A stretch of 64,000 nucleotides of DNA from Mesotoga infera (GTDB taxonomy: Bacteria > Thermotogota > Thermotogae > Petrotogales > Kosmotogaceae). Each line of letters begins with the position of its first letter. Within the stretch, counting starts at the first letter, position 1. The notes below the pieces were generated by a model. The model had not been told where the DNA came from and made no database searches. It saw only the letters and a list, made by a program, of their open reading frames with translations. The DNA is taken from contig NZ_LS974202.1 in NCBI RefSeq assembly GCF_900157305.1, positions 2,418,001 through 2,482,000 of the forward strand, given 5' to 3'. Of this stretch, positions 1 to 9,708 are shown piece after piece. The position numbers and the translations under genes were made by a program.

Positions 1-1
1 C

Positions 2-697
2 GATGAAATGGAGGCTTATAGTGCGGGCTCTATCACCAAGCTCATACCGGTCATTAGCAATATCGCCGCTCTCAGATCCGAAATACAACGGCTGATCGAG
101 AGTGTGAAAAATGAGTTTTTGAGAGAATTACTCGATAGTTTGCTGGGAAAAAATGGATCCTGCCAAGAATTTTTCGACTCTCCAGCAGCCAAGACTTATC
201 ACCACGCCCTAATAGGTGGTCTCGCCAGTCACAGTCTGCAAGTAGCCAGGTATGCCCTGGGTATATACGAGCTCTCGCCTTCGCGAGATAGTATCGACAG
301 GGATATTCTGGTTGTCGCCGCGCTTCTGCACGATATAGGAAAGGTAAAAACCTATTCAACCGACGATTATGCCTTCGAATACACCGATCGCGGTCAGCTC
401 GAGGAACATATAGCGATAGGAATAAGGATTCTTGAGAGAGCGATCGTGAAGATCGACGGCTTTCCCGAGACTCTGGCCAGCGAGCTGATCCACGCGATTA
501 TAAGCCATCACGGTGAATTACAGTACGGTTCTCCCGTCACACCCAAGACCAGAGAGGCGTTCATTCTAGCGCTGTGCGACAACCTCGACGCAAGGCTCGA
601 TCATTTCGAGTCCATGGCCGCCGTGACACAGGAAGATTCTTCCTGGACCGAGTATTCGCGAATGTTCCAGAGCAGACTATACAAAGGAAACCACTAA
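2..697 (+). CDS. YhaM-like 3'-5' exoribonuclease, HD-domain part (5' end outside window)
   Basis: The reading frame is open to the window edge, so the N-terminus is missing. The visible part matches the linker and HD phosphohydrolase domain of YhaM-family proteins, which trim RNA or single-stranded DNA from the 3' end. Visible signatures are a His-His pair in YHHALIGGLASHS, the metal-binding LLHDIGK, HHGELQYGSP and the final acidic LCDNLDAR. In known YhaM proteins an OB-fold nucleic-acid-binding domain precedes this region; it would lie upstream of the window. The ATG near position 8 sits inside the linker and is unlikely to be the true start. It lies upstream of lepA on the same strand. Confidence 0.75.
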   Translation, partial: DEMEAYSAGSITKLIPVISNIAALRSEIQRLIESVKNEFLRELLDSLLGKNGSCQEFFDSPAAKTYHHALIGGLASHSLQVARYALGIYELSPSRDSIDRDILVVAALLHDIGKVKTYSTDDYAFEYTDRGQLEEHIAIGIRILERAIVKIDGFPETLASELIHAIISHHGELQYGSPVTPKTREAFILALCDNLDARLDHFESMAAVTQEDSSWTEYSRMFQSRLYKGNH

Positions 698-756
698 GAT
701 GTATGAACCTTTGTCTTAATGGACGACGATTCTTTTTCTTCGTAATCACTACAATT

Positions 757-781
757 TCGCGGGAGGTTAAAACTACCGCGA
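757..781. other. Imperfect hairpin before lepA
   Basis: TCGCGG and CCGCGA form the outer arms, with an AG/CT pair inside one G-A mismatch and a 7-base loop. No T-run follows, so it is a poor terminator. It could be an operator or an RNA processing site between the nuclease gene and lepA. The function is unknown. Confidence 0.3.
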
Positions 782-825
782 CCATAGCATGTTACAATTC
801 TTCTTGATCGGTGGGAGGGAATTTC

Positions 826-2637
826 ATGTTTGGTAGAGATCTGATAAGAAACATATCGATTATCGCCCATATCGACCACGGAAAGACGACGCTGGTTGAC
901 CGTTTTCTAGATATAACAGGCACTGTCGAGCACCGGCGCATGAAGGATCAGTTCATGGATTCGATGGACATCGAGCGTGAGAGAGGAATAACGATCAAGT
1001 CCAAACCCGTAAAACTTAATTACACGGCCCGCGACGGGAAGACTTACGAGATAAATATAATAGACACGCCCGGTCACGTTGATTTCAATTACGAAGTTTC
1101 GAGGAGTCTGGCAGCCTGCGAGGGGGCGATTCTCCTTGTGGACGCCTCTCAAGGCGTTGAGGCCCAAACGGTGGGAAACACTTATCTGGCAATAGAGAAC
1201 GACCTCGAGCTGATACCGGTTCTGAACAAGATAGATATTCCTAATGCAAACATCGAGGAAACATTGGCCGAAATAGTCGATCTGATAGGCTACAAAGCCG
1301 AAGAATGTCTACTGGCGAGCGCCAAAACGGGAGAAGGTGTCGTGGAGATACTCGAAGCGGTGATTGAGCGCATTCCGCCGCCCTCGGGGGATATTTTGGC
1401 TCCGCTCAAGGCATTGATCTTCGATGCGGTTTACGATAAGTACAGGGGCGTGGTTGTTCATGTCAGAGTTTTCGAAGGTTCGGTCAGGGGCGGAGACAGA
1501 ATCATGATGATGTCCTCTCGCGAAATCTTCGAGGTTATAGAGGTCGGCTACTTCCTTCCGCAGATGGTTCCCACCGATTCTATCGACGCTGGGGAGGTTG
1601 GTTACATCATAGCCGTAATAAAAGAAGTGGCAAGCGCCAAAATCGGCGATACAATTACAGGCGCTACTAACTCCACTCCCGAGGCCCTTCCCGGTTATAG
1701 AGTCGCCAAACCCATGGTTTACGCTGGTATGTTTCCCGGTATGCCCGAGTACTACGAAGAGCTGCGAAAGGCTCTTGACAAGTTCAAATTGAACGATGCA
1801 GCCTTGGTCTTTGAACCTGAGAGCTCGCCGGCGCTGGGCTTCGGTTTCAGGGTGGGCTTTCTCGGCTTGCTCCATATGGATGTGGTCAGGGAGAGACTCG
1901 AAAGGGAGTTCGAGATAACCTGCATATTAACGGCGCCGAACGTAGTTTACAGGGTAACCATGAACGACGGGACTGTTCGTGAGATTACTAACCCGGCCAG
2001 TTTTCCCGAGCCGGGAGAGTTCGCAAAGGTCGAAGAGCCCTTCGTAGAGCTGTCTATAATCACTCCATCCGATTACATGGGCAACCTAATCGGCTTCATA
2101 ACCACCGAAAAGAGGGGCGAGTTCAAAGCCGTTGAGAACGCTGGCAAAAACAGAGTGGTCATGAAGTTCGTGACACCACTTTCGGAGATAATGTTCGACT
2201 TCTTCGACAGGATGAAGGCACTCTCGAGGGGATATGCCTCGATGGATTACGATATCATCGGTTACAGAGAATCGAACCTGGTCAAGGTGACCATACTCGT
2301 CAACAAGGAAACCGTGGATTCACTGTCTTTCATAGTTCATGTGGATAAAGAGTACGCGGTAGCCAAAAAGGTTGTGGACAAACTGAGCGAACTAATACCC
2401 CAGCATCAGTTCCAGATACCGATACAGGCCAAGGCCCGTGGCAGGATAATTGCTCGTAGCGATATAAAGGCCCTCAGGAAGGATGTTCTTGCCAAGTGCT
2501 ATGGAGGGGACGTTACTAGAAAGATGAAACTGCTGGAGAAACAGAAAGAAGGAAAGAAGAGAATGAGAGAGATAGGTCAGGTAACGATTCCTCAGAACGC
2601 TTTCCTTGCAATTTTGCGGATCGGCGATGAGGAATGA
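826..2637 (+). CDS. lepA: Elongation factor 4 (LepA), ribosome-associated GTPase
   Basis: LepA is a translation GTPase that acts on stalled or mis-translocated ribosomes. The 603-residue product has the normal family length. G-domain motifs are seen in order: AHIDHGKTT near residues 14-22, DTPGH near 80, and NKID near 133. The C-terminal region diagnostic for LepA is also present (GRIIARSDIKALRKDVLAK, then the lysine-rich tail). An upstream GTG at 811 is in frame, but it lies inside the SD sequence GGGAGGG at 813-819, so the ATG at 826 is preferred. It is the first of a run of closely spaced housekeeping genes. Confidence 0.97.
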   Translation: MFGRDLIRNISIIAHIDHGKTTLVDRFLDITGTVEHRRMKDQFMDSMDIERERGITIKSKPVKLNYTARDGKTYEINIIDTPGHVDFNYEVSRSLAACEGAILLVDASQGVEAQTVGNTYLAIENDLELIPVLNKIDIPNANIEETLAEIVDLIGYKAEECLLASAKTGEGVVEILEAVIERIPPPSGDILAPLKALIFDAVYDKYRGVVVHVRVFEGSVRGGDRIMMMSSREIFEVIEVGYFLPQMVPTDSIDAGEVGYIIAVIKEVASAKIGDTITGATNSTPEALPGYRVAKPMVYAGMFPGMPEYYEELRKALDKFKLNDAALVFEPESSPALGFGFRVGFLGLLHMDVVRERLEREFEITCILTAPNVVYRVTMNDGTVREITNPASFPEPGEFAKVEEPFVELSIITPSDYMGNLIGFITTEKRGEFKAVENAGKNRVVMKFVTPLSEIMFDFFDRMKALSRGYASMDYDIIGYRESNLVKVTILVNKETVDSLSFIVHVDKEYAVAKKVVDKLSELIPQHQFQIPIQAKARGRIIARSDIKALRKDVLAKCYGGDVTRKMKLLEKQKEGKKRMREIGQVTIPQNAFLAILRIGDEE

Positions 2638-2654
2638 AAGCGCGGAGTGATATC

Positions 2655-3524
2655 ATGATAAAGCTGGGTGCGCATATGTCTACTTCGAAGGGCTTCGATA
2701 AAGTCCCCGAAGACACAATAAAGATAGGCGGAAACACTTTCCAGATCTTTCCACACAGTCCCAGGATGTGGAGAGCCTCTCTACCCGAAGATAAAGTTAC
2801 CCGGATCTTCAAGAGCGAGATGAAAGACAAAGGCATTGATCCTTATTCCTGCATGGTCCACTCGGGTTATCTCATAAACCTAGCCTCGTCCAACGAGGAG
2901 GTCTGGGAAAAGTCGGTAGCGTTGCTTTCGATCGAGATGAAGATCACGGCCTCTCTGGGGCTTAAGTTTTTAAACTTCCATCCGGGGAGTCACCTGGGAG
3001 ACGGTCTCCAGACCGGAATAGACAGGATTGTGAGGGGAATCGATATCGTTCTGAGCGAAAATCTGGATAGCGATGTGATGCTTCTTCTAGAGAACGTCGC
3101 TGCCAAGGGCAACCATATAGGTAGCAGTTTCGAGGAACTGAAGAGCATTATAGATGGATCGTCTGAGCCTTCGAGAATAGGTGTAACCTACGATACCTGT
3201 CACGGTTTCGACTCTGGTTTTGATATCAGGACTGTCGATGGGACGGAGTTTCTTATAGAGAGTATCGACTCCACAGTCGGCTACGGGAAATTGAAGATGA
3301 TACATCTCAACGACAGCAAATTTCCTTTGGGCGCCGGCAAGGACAGACATGAAGTCATAGGCAAAGGTTATATAGGCATGGACGGGGGATTCAGGGAGTT
3401 TCTCTCCCGTGAAGAGATACAGCAAAAGCCCTGGCTTCTGGAAACTCCCGGCGGAGACGCCGACCATGAAGAAGAGATCAAGTACATAAAAGAACTATTG
3501 AATAGTCGGGAGAACAGTTTATGA
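2655..3524 (+). CDS. nfo: Endonuclease IV, AP endonuclease
   Basis: This is a zinc-dependent apurinic/apyrimidinic endonuclease of base-excision repair with an AP2Ec TIM-barrel fold. The start MIKLGAHMSTSKG is the classical N-terminus of the family. Metal-binding stretches are visible as VHSGYL, NFHPGSH, LLENVAAKGNHIG, YDTCHGFDSG and MIHLNDSK followed by DRH, ending with LETPGGD. At 289 residues it has the family length. An earlier ATG at 2634 overlaps the lepA stop but would add seven non-conserved residues. The ATG at 2655 has GGAG upstream. The stop overlaps the pyrG start by ATGA. Confidence 0.95.
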   Translation: MIKLGAHMSTSKGFDKVPEDTIKIGGNTFQIFPHSPRMWRASLPEDKVTRIFKSEMKDKGIDPYSCMVHSGYLINLASSNEEVWEKSVALLSIEMKITASLGLKFLNFHPGSHLGDGLQTGIDRIVRGIDIVLSENLDSDVMLLLENVAAKGNHIGSSFEELKSIIDGSSEPSRIGVTYDTCHGFDSGFDIRTVDGTEFLIESIDSTVGYGKLKMIHLNDSKFPLGAGKDRHEVIGKGYIGMDGGFREFLSREEIQQKPWLLETPGGDADHEEEIKYIKELLNSRENSL

Positions 3525-5101
3525 AGAAGAAGTATGTGGTAGTGACGGGAGGAGTGCTCAGCGGAATCGGAAAGGGAATACTTTCGGCCTCCATAGCCCG
3601 TGTTATGAAGGAGTGCGGGGTGGAGGTTAACACCCTGAAGATAGATCCATACCTCAATATAGATGCCGGTACGATGAATCCAAATCAACACGGTGAAGTT
3701 TTCGTAACGGAGGACGGCTACGAGGCCGATTTAGACCTAGGCCATTATGAGAGGTTCCTTGGAAAGGATATGCGACGCGAGAATAACATGACGGCCGGCC
3801 AGATCTTCAAAACCATAATTGACAAAGAAAGAGAAGGGAGCTTCCTGGGGGCAACCGTCCAGATGGTACCCCACGTGACCGAGGAGATAAAGGGCAGAAT
3901 AAGAAGGATACCTGGTGAGCTGATCATGATAGAGATCGGCGGAACCGTGGGCGATATCGAGGGTGAGATCTTTCTCGAGGCTATCAGGGAACTCTGGGTT
4001 GAGGAGGGTTCCGAGAACTTTCTCTTCGTTCACGTAACCTACGTACCCTACCTAAGGGTCACGAGTGAGTTCAAAACTAAACCCACTCAACAGTCGGTGC
4101 AGCTCTTGAGGAGAATAGGCATACAACCGCAGATGATCGCGGTGAGATCGGAGGAGCCTGTCGAGGAGAACGAGCTGAGAAAGATAGCCCTTTTCGGCGG
4201 CGTAGAGAGGGAGATGGTTTTCAATCTGCCAGACTCGAAGAACGTTTACGATGTCCCCTCGATTGTTTACTCTTACGGCATCCACAGAAAGATAGCCACC
4301 AGACTTAACCTCGAGATAGAGGAGAGGTTCGAATGGGACTACCCGAGAAACTTCATCCCTTCGAAGATCGCCATAGTCGGTAAGTATCTTGGAACGGATG
4401 ACGCTTACAAAAGCATATCCGAGAGCATCTGCCTGTGCGGCGCCAGTAAACCGGATGTTCTCGACTCGCAGATCTTTGAGGACATGACGCAGGAGCAGAT
4501 CAAAAACACCCTGGCCGAATACGAAGGTTTAATAATTCCCGGGGGTTTCGGAAAAAGAGGTATAGAAGGAAAGATAGCTGTGATAAGATACGCTCGAGAG
4601 AACAATGTACCCATTATGGGCATCTGTCTGGGTATGCAGCTAATGGTTATAGAGTATGCCAGAAACGTTGCCGGCCTTGTAGGAGCTAACTCCACCGAAT
4701 TCGATCCGGCGACGCCATATCCGGTGATCGATATAATGGAGGAACAGAAAAAAATACTCAAACTTGGCGGGACCATGAGACTGGGGGCACAGGAAACTCC
4801 AATAAAGGAGGGAACTCTTCTCATGGAGGCTTACCGAACCAGTCTGGTTCATGAGAGGCACAGGCACAGATACGAAGTTAACTACGAAGACTTCCGCGAT
4901 CTCTTCAACGAGCCGGGTGAGGACCTTTCCGGCAGAATGGTGATCTCGTCCAAGGCCACTTTCGTAGAGGCCATAGAGTTGCCAGACAAAGATTTCTTCC
5001 TTGGAATTCAGTACCACCCGGAGTTCGGCTCGAAAGTCGGCCGCCCCAGTCCGCTATTCAGACTCTTCGTTGAAAAAATCAGGGGGCGAAAAAGGGATTG
5101 A
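3521..5101 (+). CDS. pyrG: CTP synthase
   Basis: This enzyme makes CTP from UTP, ATP and glutamine. The N-terminal synthetase domain begins with VVVTGGVLSGIGKG, the Thermotoga-like variant of the usual GGVVSSLGKG loop, and continues through DPYLNIDAGTMNPNQHGEV. The C-terminal class I glutamine amidotransferase domain carries the nucleophile in GICLGMQ (Cys near residue 369) and the His-Glu pair in YHPEFGSK. At 526 residues it is full length. It starts inside the nfo stop codon (ATGA), so translation is probably coupled. Confidence 0.97.
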   Translation: MKKKYVVVTGGVLSGIGKGILSASIARVMKECGVEVNTLKIDPYLNIDAGTMNPNQHGEVFVTEDGYEADLDLGHYERFLGKDMRRENNMTAGQIFKTIIDKEREGSFLGATVQMVPHVTEEIKGRIRRIPGELIMIEIGGTVGDIEGEIFLEAIRELWVEEGSENFLFVHVTYVPYLRVTSEFKTKPTQQSVQLLRRIGIQPQMIAVRSEEPVEENELRKIALFGGVEREMVFNLPDSKNVYDVPSIVYSYGIHRKIATRLNLEIEERFEWDYPRNFIPSKIAIVGKYLGTDDAYKSISESICLCGASKPDVLDSQIFEDMTQEQIKNTLAEYEGLIIPGGFGKRGIEGKIAVIRYARENNVPIMGICLGMQLMVIEYARNVAGLVGANSTEFDPATPYPVIDIMEEQKKILKLGGTMRLGAQETPIKEGTLLMEAYRTSLVHERHRHRYEVNYEDFRDLFNEPGEDLSGRMVISSKATFVEAIELPDKDFFLGIQYHPEFGSKVGRPSPLFRLFVEKIRGRKRD

Positions 5102-5106
5102 CGGTT

Positions 5107-5940
5107 ATGGATTTCAGAAACGGTAGAACGTTGGACCTCTCCTCACCAGTGATAATGGGTATAATCAATACTACACCCGATTCCTTCTACCCCGGAAGCA
5201 GGGTCCCCGATACACGAACCGCCGTGAAAAGGGCGATGGAAATGCTCGACAGCGGCGCTTCTATAATCGATATAGGCGGTGAATCTTCAAGACCCGGGGC
5301 CGAAGCCATAGACTGGCAGGAGGAAGTCCGCCGAGTCGTTCCTGTCGTTAGGGGCATCAGGGAGCTAAGACCTGAGGCGATCATCTCTGTCGATACATAC
5401 AATCGCAATACTGCTTTGCAGGCACTTTCGGAGGGAGCCGACATCGTCAACGATATAACAGGGTTGATTGATCCCGCTATGATAGAGGTGGTGGCGAAGA
5501 ACGAGGCCGCGGTCATAATAATGCATATGAAAGGTACGCCCTCGACTATGAACCAGCTAACCAATTACTCCGATGTAGTATCTCAGGTTAAGGAGCAACT
5601 GCTTGAACGTTGCGAAAAGGCCGTGGCGGGAGGAGTGAGGGAGGAAGCAATAATTCTCGATCCCGGCATTGGTTTCGCAAAGAACGCCCTGCAGAGTCTC
5701 GAGATTCTCAGGAAAATCACGGATTTCACCTGTTTGAAGTACCCGGTGCTGGTGGGCCATTCCAGAAAAAGCTTCATAGGATACGTCTCCGGCCTGCCCG
5801 TAGAGGAAAGGCTCGAGGAAACTCTCGCCGTCTCCACTTATCTCTATCTGAAGGGAGTGAAGATATTGAGAGTCCACGACGTTGAAGAGCACCGGAGAAT
5901 CTTTGATATACTGAAGTTGATTGATAAATCCACCGGATAA
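5107..5940 (+). CDS. folP: Dihydropteroate synthase
   Basis: It joins 4-aminobenzoate to the pterin pyrophosphate in folate synthesis. Family signatures are IMGIINTTPDSFYPG near the N-terminus, ASIIDIGGESSRPGA, NDITG, ILDPGIGFAK and the phosphate-binding VGHSRKSFIG. A TTG at 5098 overlapping the pyrG stop would add three residues, but its SD spacing is too short, so the ATG at 5107 is preferred. It belongs to the same operon as pyrG. No other folate gene is adjacent. Confidence 0.94.
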   Translation: MDFRNGRTLDLSSPVIMGIINTTPDSFYPGSRVPDTRTAVKRAMEMLDSGASIIDIGGESSRPGAEAIDWQEEVRRVVPVVRGIRELRPEAIISVDTYNRNTALQALSEGADIVNDITGLIDPAMIEVVAKNEAAVIIMHMKGTPSTMNQLTNYSDVVSQVKEQLLERCEKAVAGGVREEAIILDPGIGFAKNALQSLEILRKITDFTCLKYPVLVGHSRKSFIGYVSGLPVEERLEETLAVSTYLYLKGVKILRVHDVEEHRRIFDILKLIDKSTG

Positions 5941-5958
5941 TGAATGGGAGGTAAGGTT

Positions 5959-7287
5959 TTGTCTTACAACAGGCAATCGAAAAAATACTGGAGAGAGACC
6001 TGGAAAGCCTATCTGTTTCTCCTTCCTTCACTGGTGATCCTTGGTGTCTTCACTTTATGGCCGATAGTCTTCTCTCTTGTCTTGAGCTTTTTCAAATGGG
6101 ATTACACTTCGGCCTCGCGCTACTTCATAGGTCTGGATAACTACAAGGAACTCTTCAGAATCTCGTACCCCGTTCAGATGAATCTGTTTTACTCGATCAT
6201 CAATATGGCCGTCTATGTGGTTACGACTCTGGTTCTGGTTCAGATTGTCCATTACTTTCTCTGCAGTGTGAGTAAATACGATAAGCCGAAAAAAGGCCAC
6301 GCGACTCTTTATATACTGTTTGCGTCAATTCTTGCCGGTTATGTGATTTTGAGAAATTTGTCTGCCGGTTTGACAGTTGCCGGGATACTTTATGGACTGG
6401 CGATGGTTGCCTTCGGCCTTGCGCTATTATTTAAACGCAGAGGTTCGATACAGAGCTTTAAGATGAAGTCGAGCCAGTGGGTAACGCTCATGCTTTTCAT
6501 AGGGATATACTACCTTCTCTCAAGGGTTCTATTGAAAGAGAGCATAGACTTTTTACAGTACTTCGTGCTGGCCAAAGAGAGCTCGGATTTCTTGAAGTCA
6601 ATCTTCAACACCATCTATTATGTTGTACTTTCTGTTCCGACACAGATAGCGCTGGCCCTCCTGATAGCCGTACTGCTCAACAAGAACATTAAGCTCCGCT
6701 CGCTCTTCAGAACGGCGTATTTCATACCTTTTGTGACATCAGTAGTCGCCGTTTCACTGGTCTGGCAGTGGATGTTTAACGACCAGTTTGGCCTTCTGAA
6801 CTACATTCTGTCGTGGTTCAACCTGCCGAAGATCGCATGGCTCAAAGAGGAGGTCTGGACGATACCTACAATCGCCATAGTCTCAGTCTGGCAGCACGTG
6901 GGCTACACAGCCGTGATCTTTCTGGCCGGTCTTCAAAACATTGACAGATCCTACTACGAGGCGGCCGATGTGGATGGAGCCAGTTCCTGGCAAAAATTCA
7001 AGTTCATCACATGGCCTCTTTTATCGGGAACGACCTTCTTCATAATGATAATAACTATGATCGGAGCCTTCAAAGTCTTCTCCCAGATATTCATTCTGTA
7101 TCAGGGCTTACCCGGCCCGGTCAACAAGAGCGGACTCACACTGGTTTACTATGTCTTCGACGCCTTCTACAATCAGCAGAGGATGGGAGTGGCCAGTGCG
7201 GCCGCCTATATTCTCTTTATGATAATCCTTCTTCTCACGATGGTGCAACTATACGTCGGGAAGAAGCGTGTACACTACGAGGGATGA
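5959..7287 (+). CDS. Sugar ABC transporter permease, MalF/UgpA type, with extra membrane insert
   Basis: This is an inner-membrane subunit of a carbohydrate importer (CUT1). After a cytoplasmic start and TM1, about 150 residues of additional hydrophobic, helix-forming sequence interrupt the usual layout. The normal binding-protein-dependent permease core then follows, from PTQIALALLIAVLLNKN. The cytoplasmic EAA loop, which docks the ATPase, is EAADVDGASSWQKFKFITWP. The TTG start is chosen because GGGAGGT lies 6 bases upstream; an ATG at 5944 lies before that SD. It pairs with the MalG-type gene immediately downstream. The sugar is unknown and no binding-protein gene is adjacent. Confidence 0.88.
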   Translation: MSYNRQSKKYWRETWKAYLFLLPSLVILGVFTLWPIVFSLVLSFFKWDYTSASRYFIGLDNYKELFRISYPVQMNLFYSIINMAVYVVTTLVLVQIVHYFLCSVSKYDKPKKGHATLYILFASILAGYVILRNLSAGLTVAGILYGLAMVAFGLALLFKRRGSIQSFKMKSSQWVTLMLFIGIYYLLSRVLLKESIDFLQYFVLAKESSDFLKSIFNTIYYVVLSVPTQIALALLIAVLLNKNIKLRSLFRTAYFIPFVTSVVAVSLVWQWMFNDQFGLLNYILSWFNLPKIAWLKEEVWTIPTIAIVSVWQHVGYTAVIFLAGLQNIDRSYYEAADVDGASSWQKFKFITWPLLSGTTFFIMIITMIGAFKVFSQIFILYQGLPGPVNKSGLTLVYYVFDAFYNQQRMGVASAAAYILFMIILLLTMVQLYVGKKRVHYEG

Positions 7288-7296
7288 GGTGTCGCT

Positions 7297-9708
7297 GTGA
7301 ATACATCATCTGCAAGGAGTATTTCGAAGATTTTCGTATATGTTCTCATCATTGGGGGGGCCTTCCTGATGCTGGTACCATTCGCATGGATGGTTGATAC
7401 GTCTTTCAAAGCACCGAGCGAAGTGTCTTCCTGGCCGCCTGTATGGACGACCAAAAACGCTGCAAGTTCATTCCAGTTCAATACCAGAATCAGGCAGAAG
7501 AGCTCCTCGACGTCCGTGGATCTTTCAACGCTCAGTCTGAGTGAATTCAGAAACTTCGCGGCCCTTCTGGAGAGCGTGGGTAGTTTCGATACGCTCACGG
7601 TTAATCTCGACGATGACCCGATCGTGCGCGGCGAGATTGAAATACTGCTTCTCTCGAACAACGGTTCGCCAGCCTCATACGCGGTTAATCTCGACATGGC
7701 TCGCTACGGAGAGCTTGTCGGGAAGTTTCTCTCTCTGAAAGGTTCATTTCCACAGACCTTTTCCGGCGAGCTCGAAAAGCTAAGCACGGATGATCCGGGA
7801 GCTTTCTTCGACGGCTTTTTCGGGATTTCCATCTATCAGGATAATGGCTTCATCAGGAGAGTCGTACTGGTAAACTCCATGAAATCCCTTTATTCATCCA
7901 CGATCGATAGACTCCTTCAATCTGCCGAGACAACATTCAAAGACCTCCCGATTGACAATGACTCCACCAAACAGTTGAAGGCCGAACTCCGCGAAGAGAT
8001 CCGTGATATCTTTAACGATACGGTGTCTGCATTTGAGGCGGCTATGACCGGACTGGATTCCTATAGGACGGGTACTTCGGGTGTGACGTCTCTGCCCGAG
8101 CTGGCGACAATAATACGACTCATGCGCGAGAACATCTCGAAGTTAGAAGTGGACGCACAGGAGTCGCTCTCTCTGGCCAGATCGAAAGCATCTTCGGATC
8201 CGAGGTTAACAATGCTTGTGAACCAGTTTGAACGCTCCCTGGAAAGCGTCTCCGACGGGCTGATTAGCTGGGCTGACCTCATGGATTTCTACGTAGAGGC
8301 AAGAAACTTCTACGATAGTGTTCAGACAGCATCGCTCTCGAGCGGTTCGATAGTGGGGAGGATAAGGACCGATAAACAGGTCCACGGACTGGTGATAAAG
8401 GCCCTCGACACCTGGAAGGCCGATCCGGCAACGAAGGAGTATCTAAAGTCAACTCTGACGCCGTCGAACATAAGGAACGCCGTCACCATACTTCTTACTT
8501 ACCTGGATGAGAATTACAGGAACAGTCTGGCGGGCCACTTTTCCAATCCCCGAGCCGTACTGGAAGCGGTCAACGAAGCCATGAACTTCCTGAGAACGTC
8601 GCTCCTTGTGGCCGCCGATCCCTCGCTCGAGGAGAGAGTTCGACAGATCATGACCTCGGAGAGCTCCTATCAGGAGCTGGAATCGATTGTAAGAGAAGTT
8701 GCAACTACGGCAGGGCAGAGTATAACTTATGGCAAAGTCTCGGCCGGACTCTCCAGATTTGCCGGCGAGAGCGATCCCGAAATCTTCGCCAGATTCATAA
8801 GAAGAAGGTGGGAAGAGACCGAAATGGTTGGCAGTTTCTCGAAGATGCACTCGGACATCTTCACCGAGCTCGACCTCGTTTCTAAACCCGACGAGGTCGA
8901 AAAGGTCTTTCTTAGAGGTTTGATTTCCCCCTCCGGTTCAAAATCCTTCGATATAAAGCTTAAAGGTATCCCGGCCGTCTGGTTCAAGGACGATGTCTCC
9001 TCGGCGAAAGCGAACTTCACGTTCGCCGAGACAATAAGTAACTTTTTCCAGAACTACGTCACTGCATGGAACGCCGCACCATTCGGAACGTATTACTTCA
9101 ACACCGTCTTCGTGGCGATAGTCACCACTTTTGCCGAGATAATATTCGCTGCAATGGCAGCCTTCGCCTTCGCAAAAATGGAGTTCTTCGGCAAGAATCT
9201 TATCTTCACACTCTTCCTTGCAACGATGATGGTTCCCGGAGAAGTTCTCCTGGTACCGAATTACATAACCCTCACCGCTCTGGGTTGGATCGATTCATAT
9301 TACGCGCTCATAGTACCCTGGGTCGTCAGCGTCTTCGCCATCTTTCTATTGAGGCAACATTTCATGACGATACCGAACGAGCTTTACGATGCCGCGATGA
9401 TAGACGGACTCACCAAATGGAGGTTCTTGTGGACAGTCATGGTTCCTCTATCCAAACCGGCCGTGATTACGGGTGCGTTGCTCAAGTTCGTCGGGAGCTG
9501 GAACTCTTTCCTCTGGGTGTTGATCGTTACCAAAAGCCCGGAGATCAGAACGCTGCCGGTAGGACTTCAAAACTTCAGTTCAGCCACCGGTAGCGACTAC
9601 CATCTCCTGATGGCGGCCGCGACTTTCTCGGTTATACCGGTCGTTATTCTCTTCCTGCTGACCCAGAAGTATTTCATAGCGGGAATAGCCAGGAGTGGTT
9701 TGAAATAG
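7297..9708 (+). CDS. Sugar ABC transporter permease, MalG type, with very large extracytoplasmic insert
   Basis: The 803-residue product is nearly three times the usual MalG size (about 280). Residues about 10-50 give TM1 and the motif MLVPFAWMVDTSFKAPSE. The permease core resumes near residue 590 and runs to the end, with the EAA loop around DAAMIDGLTKWRFLW and a normal C-terminus. Between them lie about 520 residues that are hydrophilic, rich in Ser, Leu, Glu and Arg, and probably largely helical. By topology they sit outside the cytoplasm between TM1 and TM2. Large MalG proteins are, from memory, also found in other Thermotogales. The insert could contact the binding protein or sugar, but no known domain was recognised in it. 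Confidence 0.88.
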   Translation: MNTSSARSISKIFVYVLIIGGAFLMLVPFAWMVDTSFKAPSEVSSWPPVWTTKNAASSFQFNTRIRQKSSSTSVDLSTLSLSEFRNFAALLESVGSFDTLTVNLDDDPIVRGEIEILLLSNNGSPASYAVNLDMARYGELVGKFLSLKGSFPQTFSGELEKLSTDDPGAFFDGFFGISIYQDNGFIRRVVLVNSMKSLYSSTIDRLLQSAETTFKDLPIDNDSTKQLKAELREEIRDIFNDTVSAFEAAMTGLDSYRTGTSGVTSLPELATIIRLMRENISKLEVDAQESLSLARSKASSDPRLTMLVNQFERSLESVSDGLISWADLMDFYVEARNFYDSVQTASLSSGSIVGRIRTDKQVHGLVIKALDTWKADPATKEYLKSTLTPSNIRNAVTILLTYLDENYRNSLAGHFSNPRAVLEAVNEAMNFLRTSLLVAADPSLEERVRQIMTSESSYQELESIVREVATTAGQSITYGKVSAGLSRFAGESDPEIFARFIRRRWEETEMVGSFSKMHSDIFTELDLVSKPDEVEKVFLRGLISPSGSKSFDIKLKGIPAVWFKDDVSSAKANFTFAETISNFFQNYVTAWNAAPFGTYYFNTVFVAIVTTFAEIIFAAMAAFAFAKMEFFGKNLIFTLFLATMMVPGEVLLVPNYITLTALGWIDSYYALIVPWVVSVFAIFLLRQHFMTIPNELYDAAMIDGLTKWRFLWTVMVPLSKPAVITGALLKFVGSWNSFLWVLIVTKSPEIRTLPVGLQNFSSATGSDYHLLMAAATFSVIPVVILFLLTQKYFIAGIARSGLK

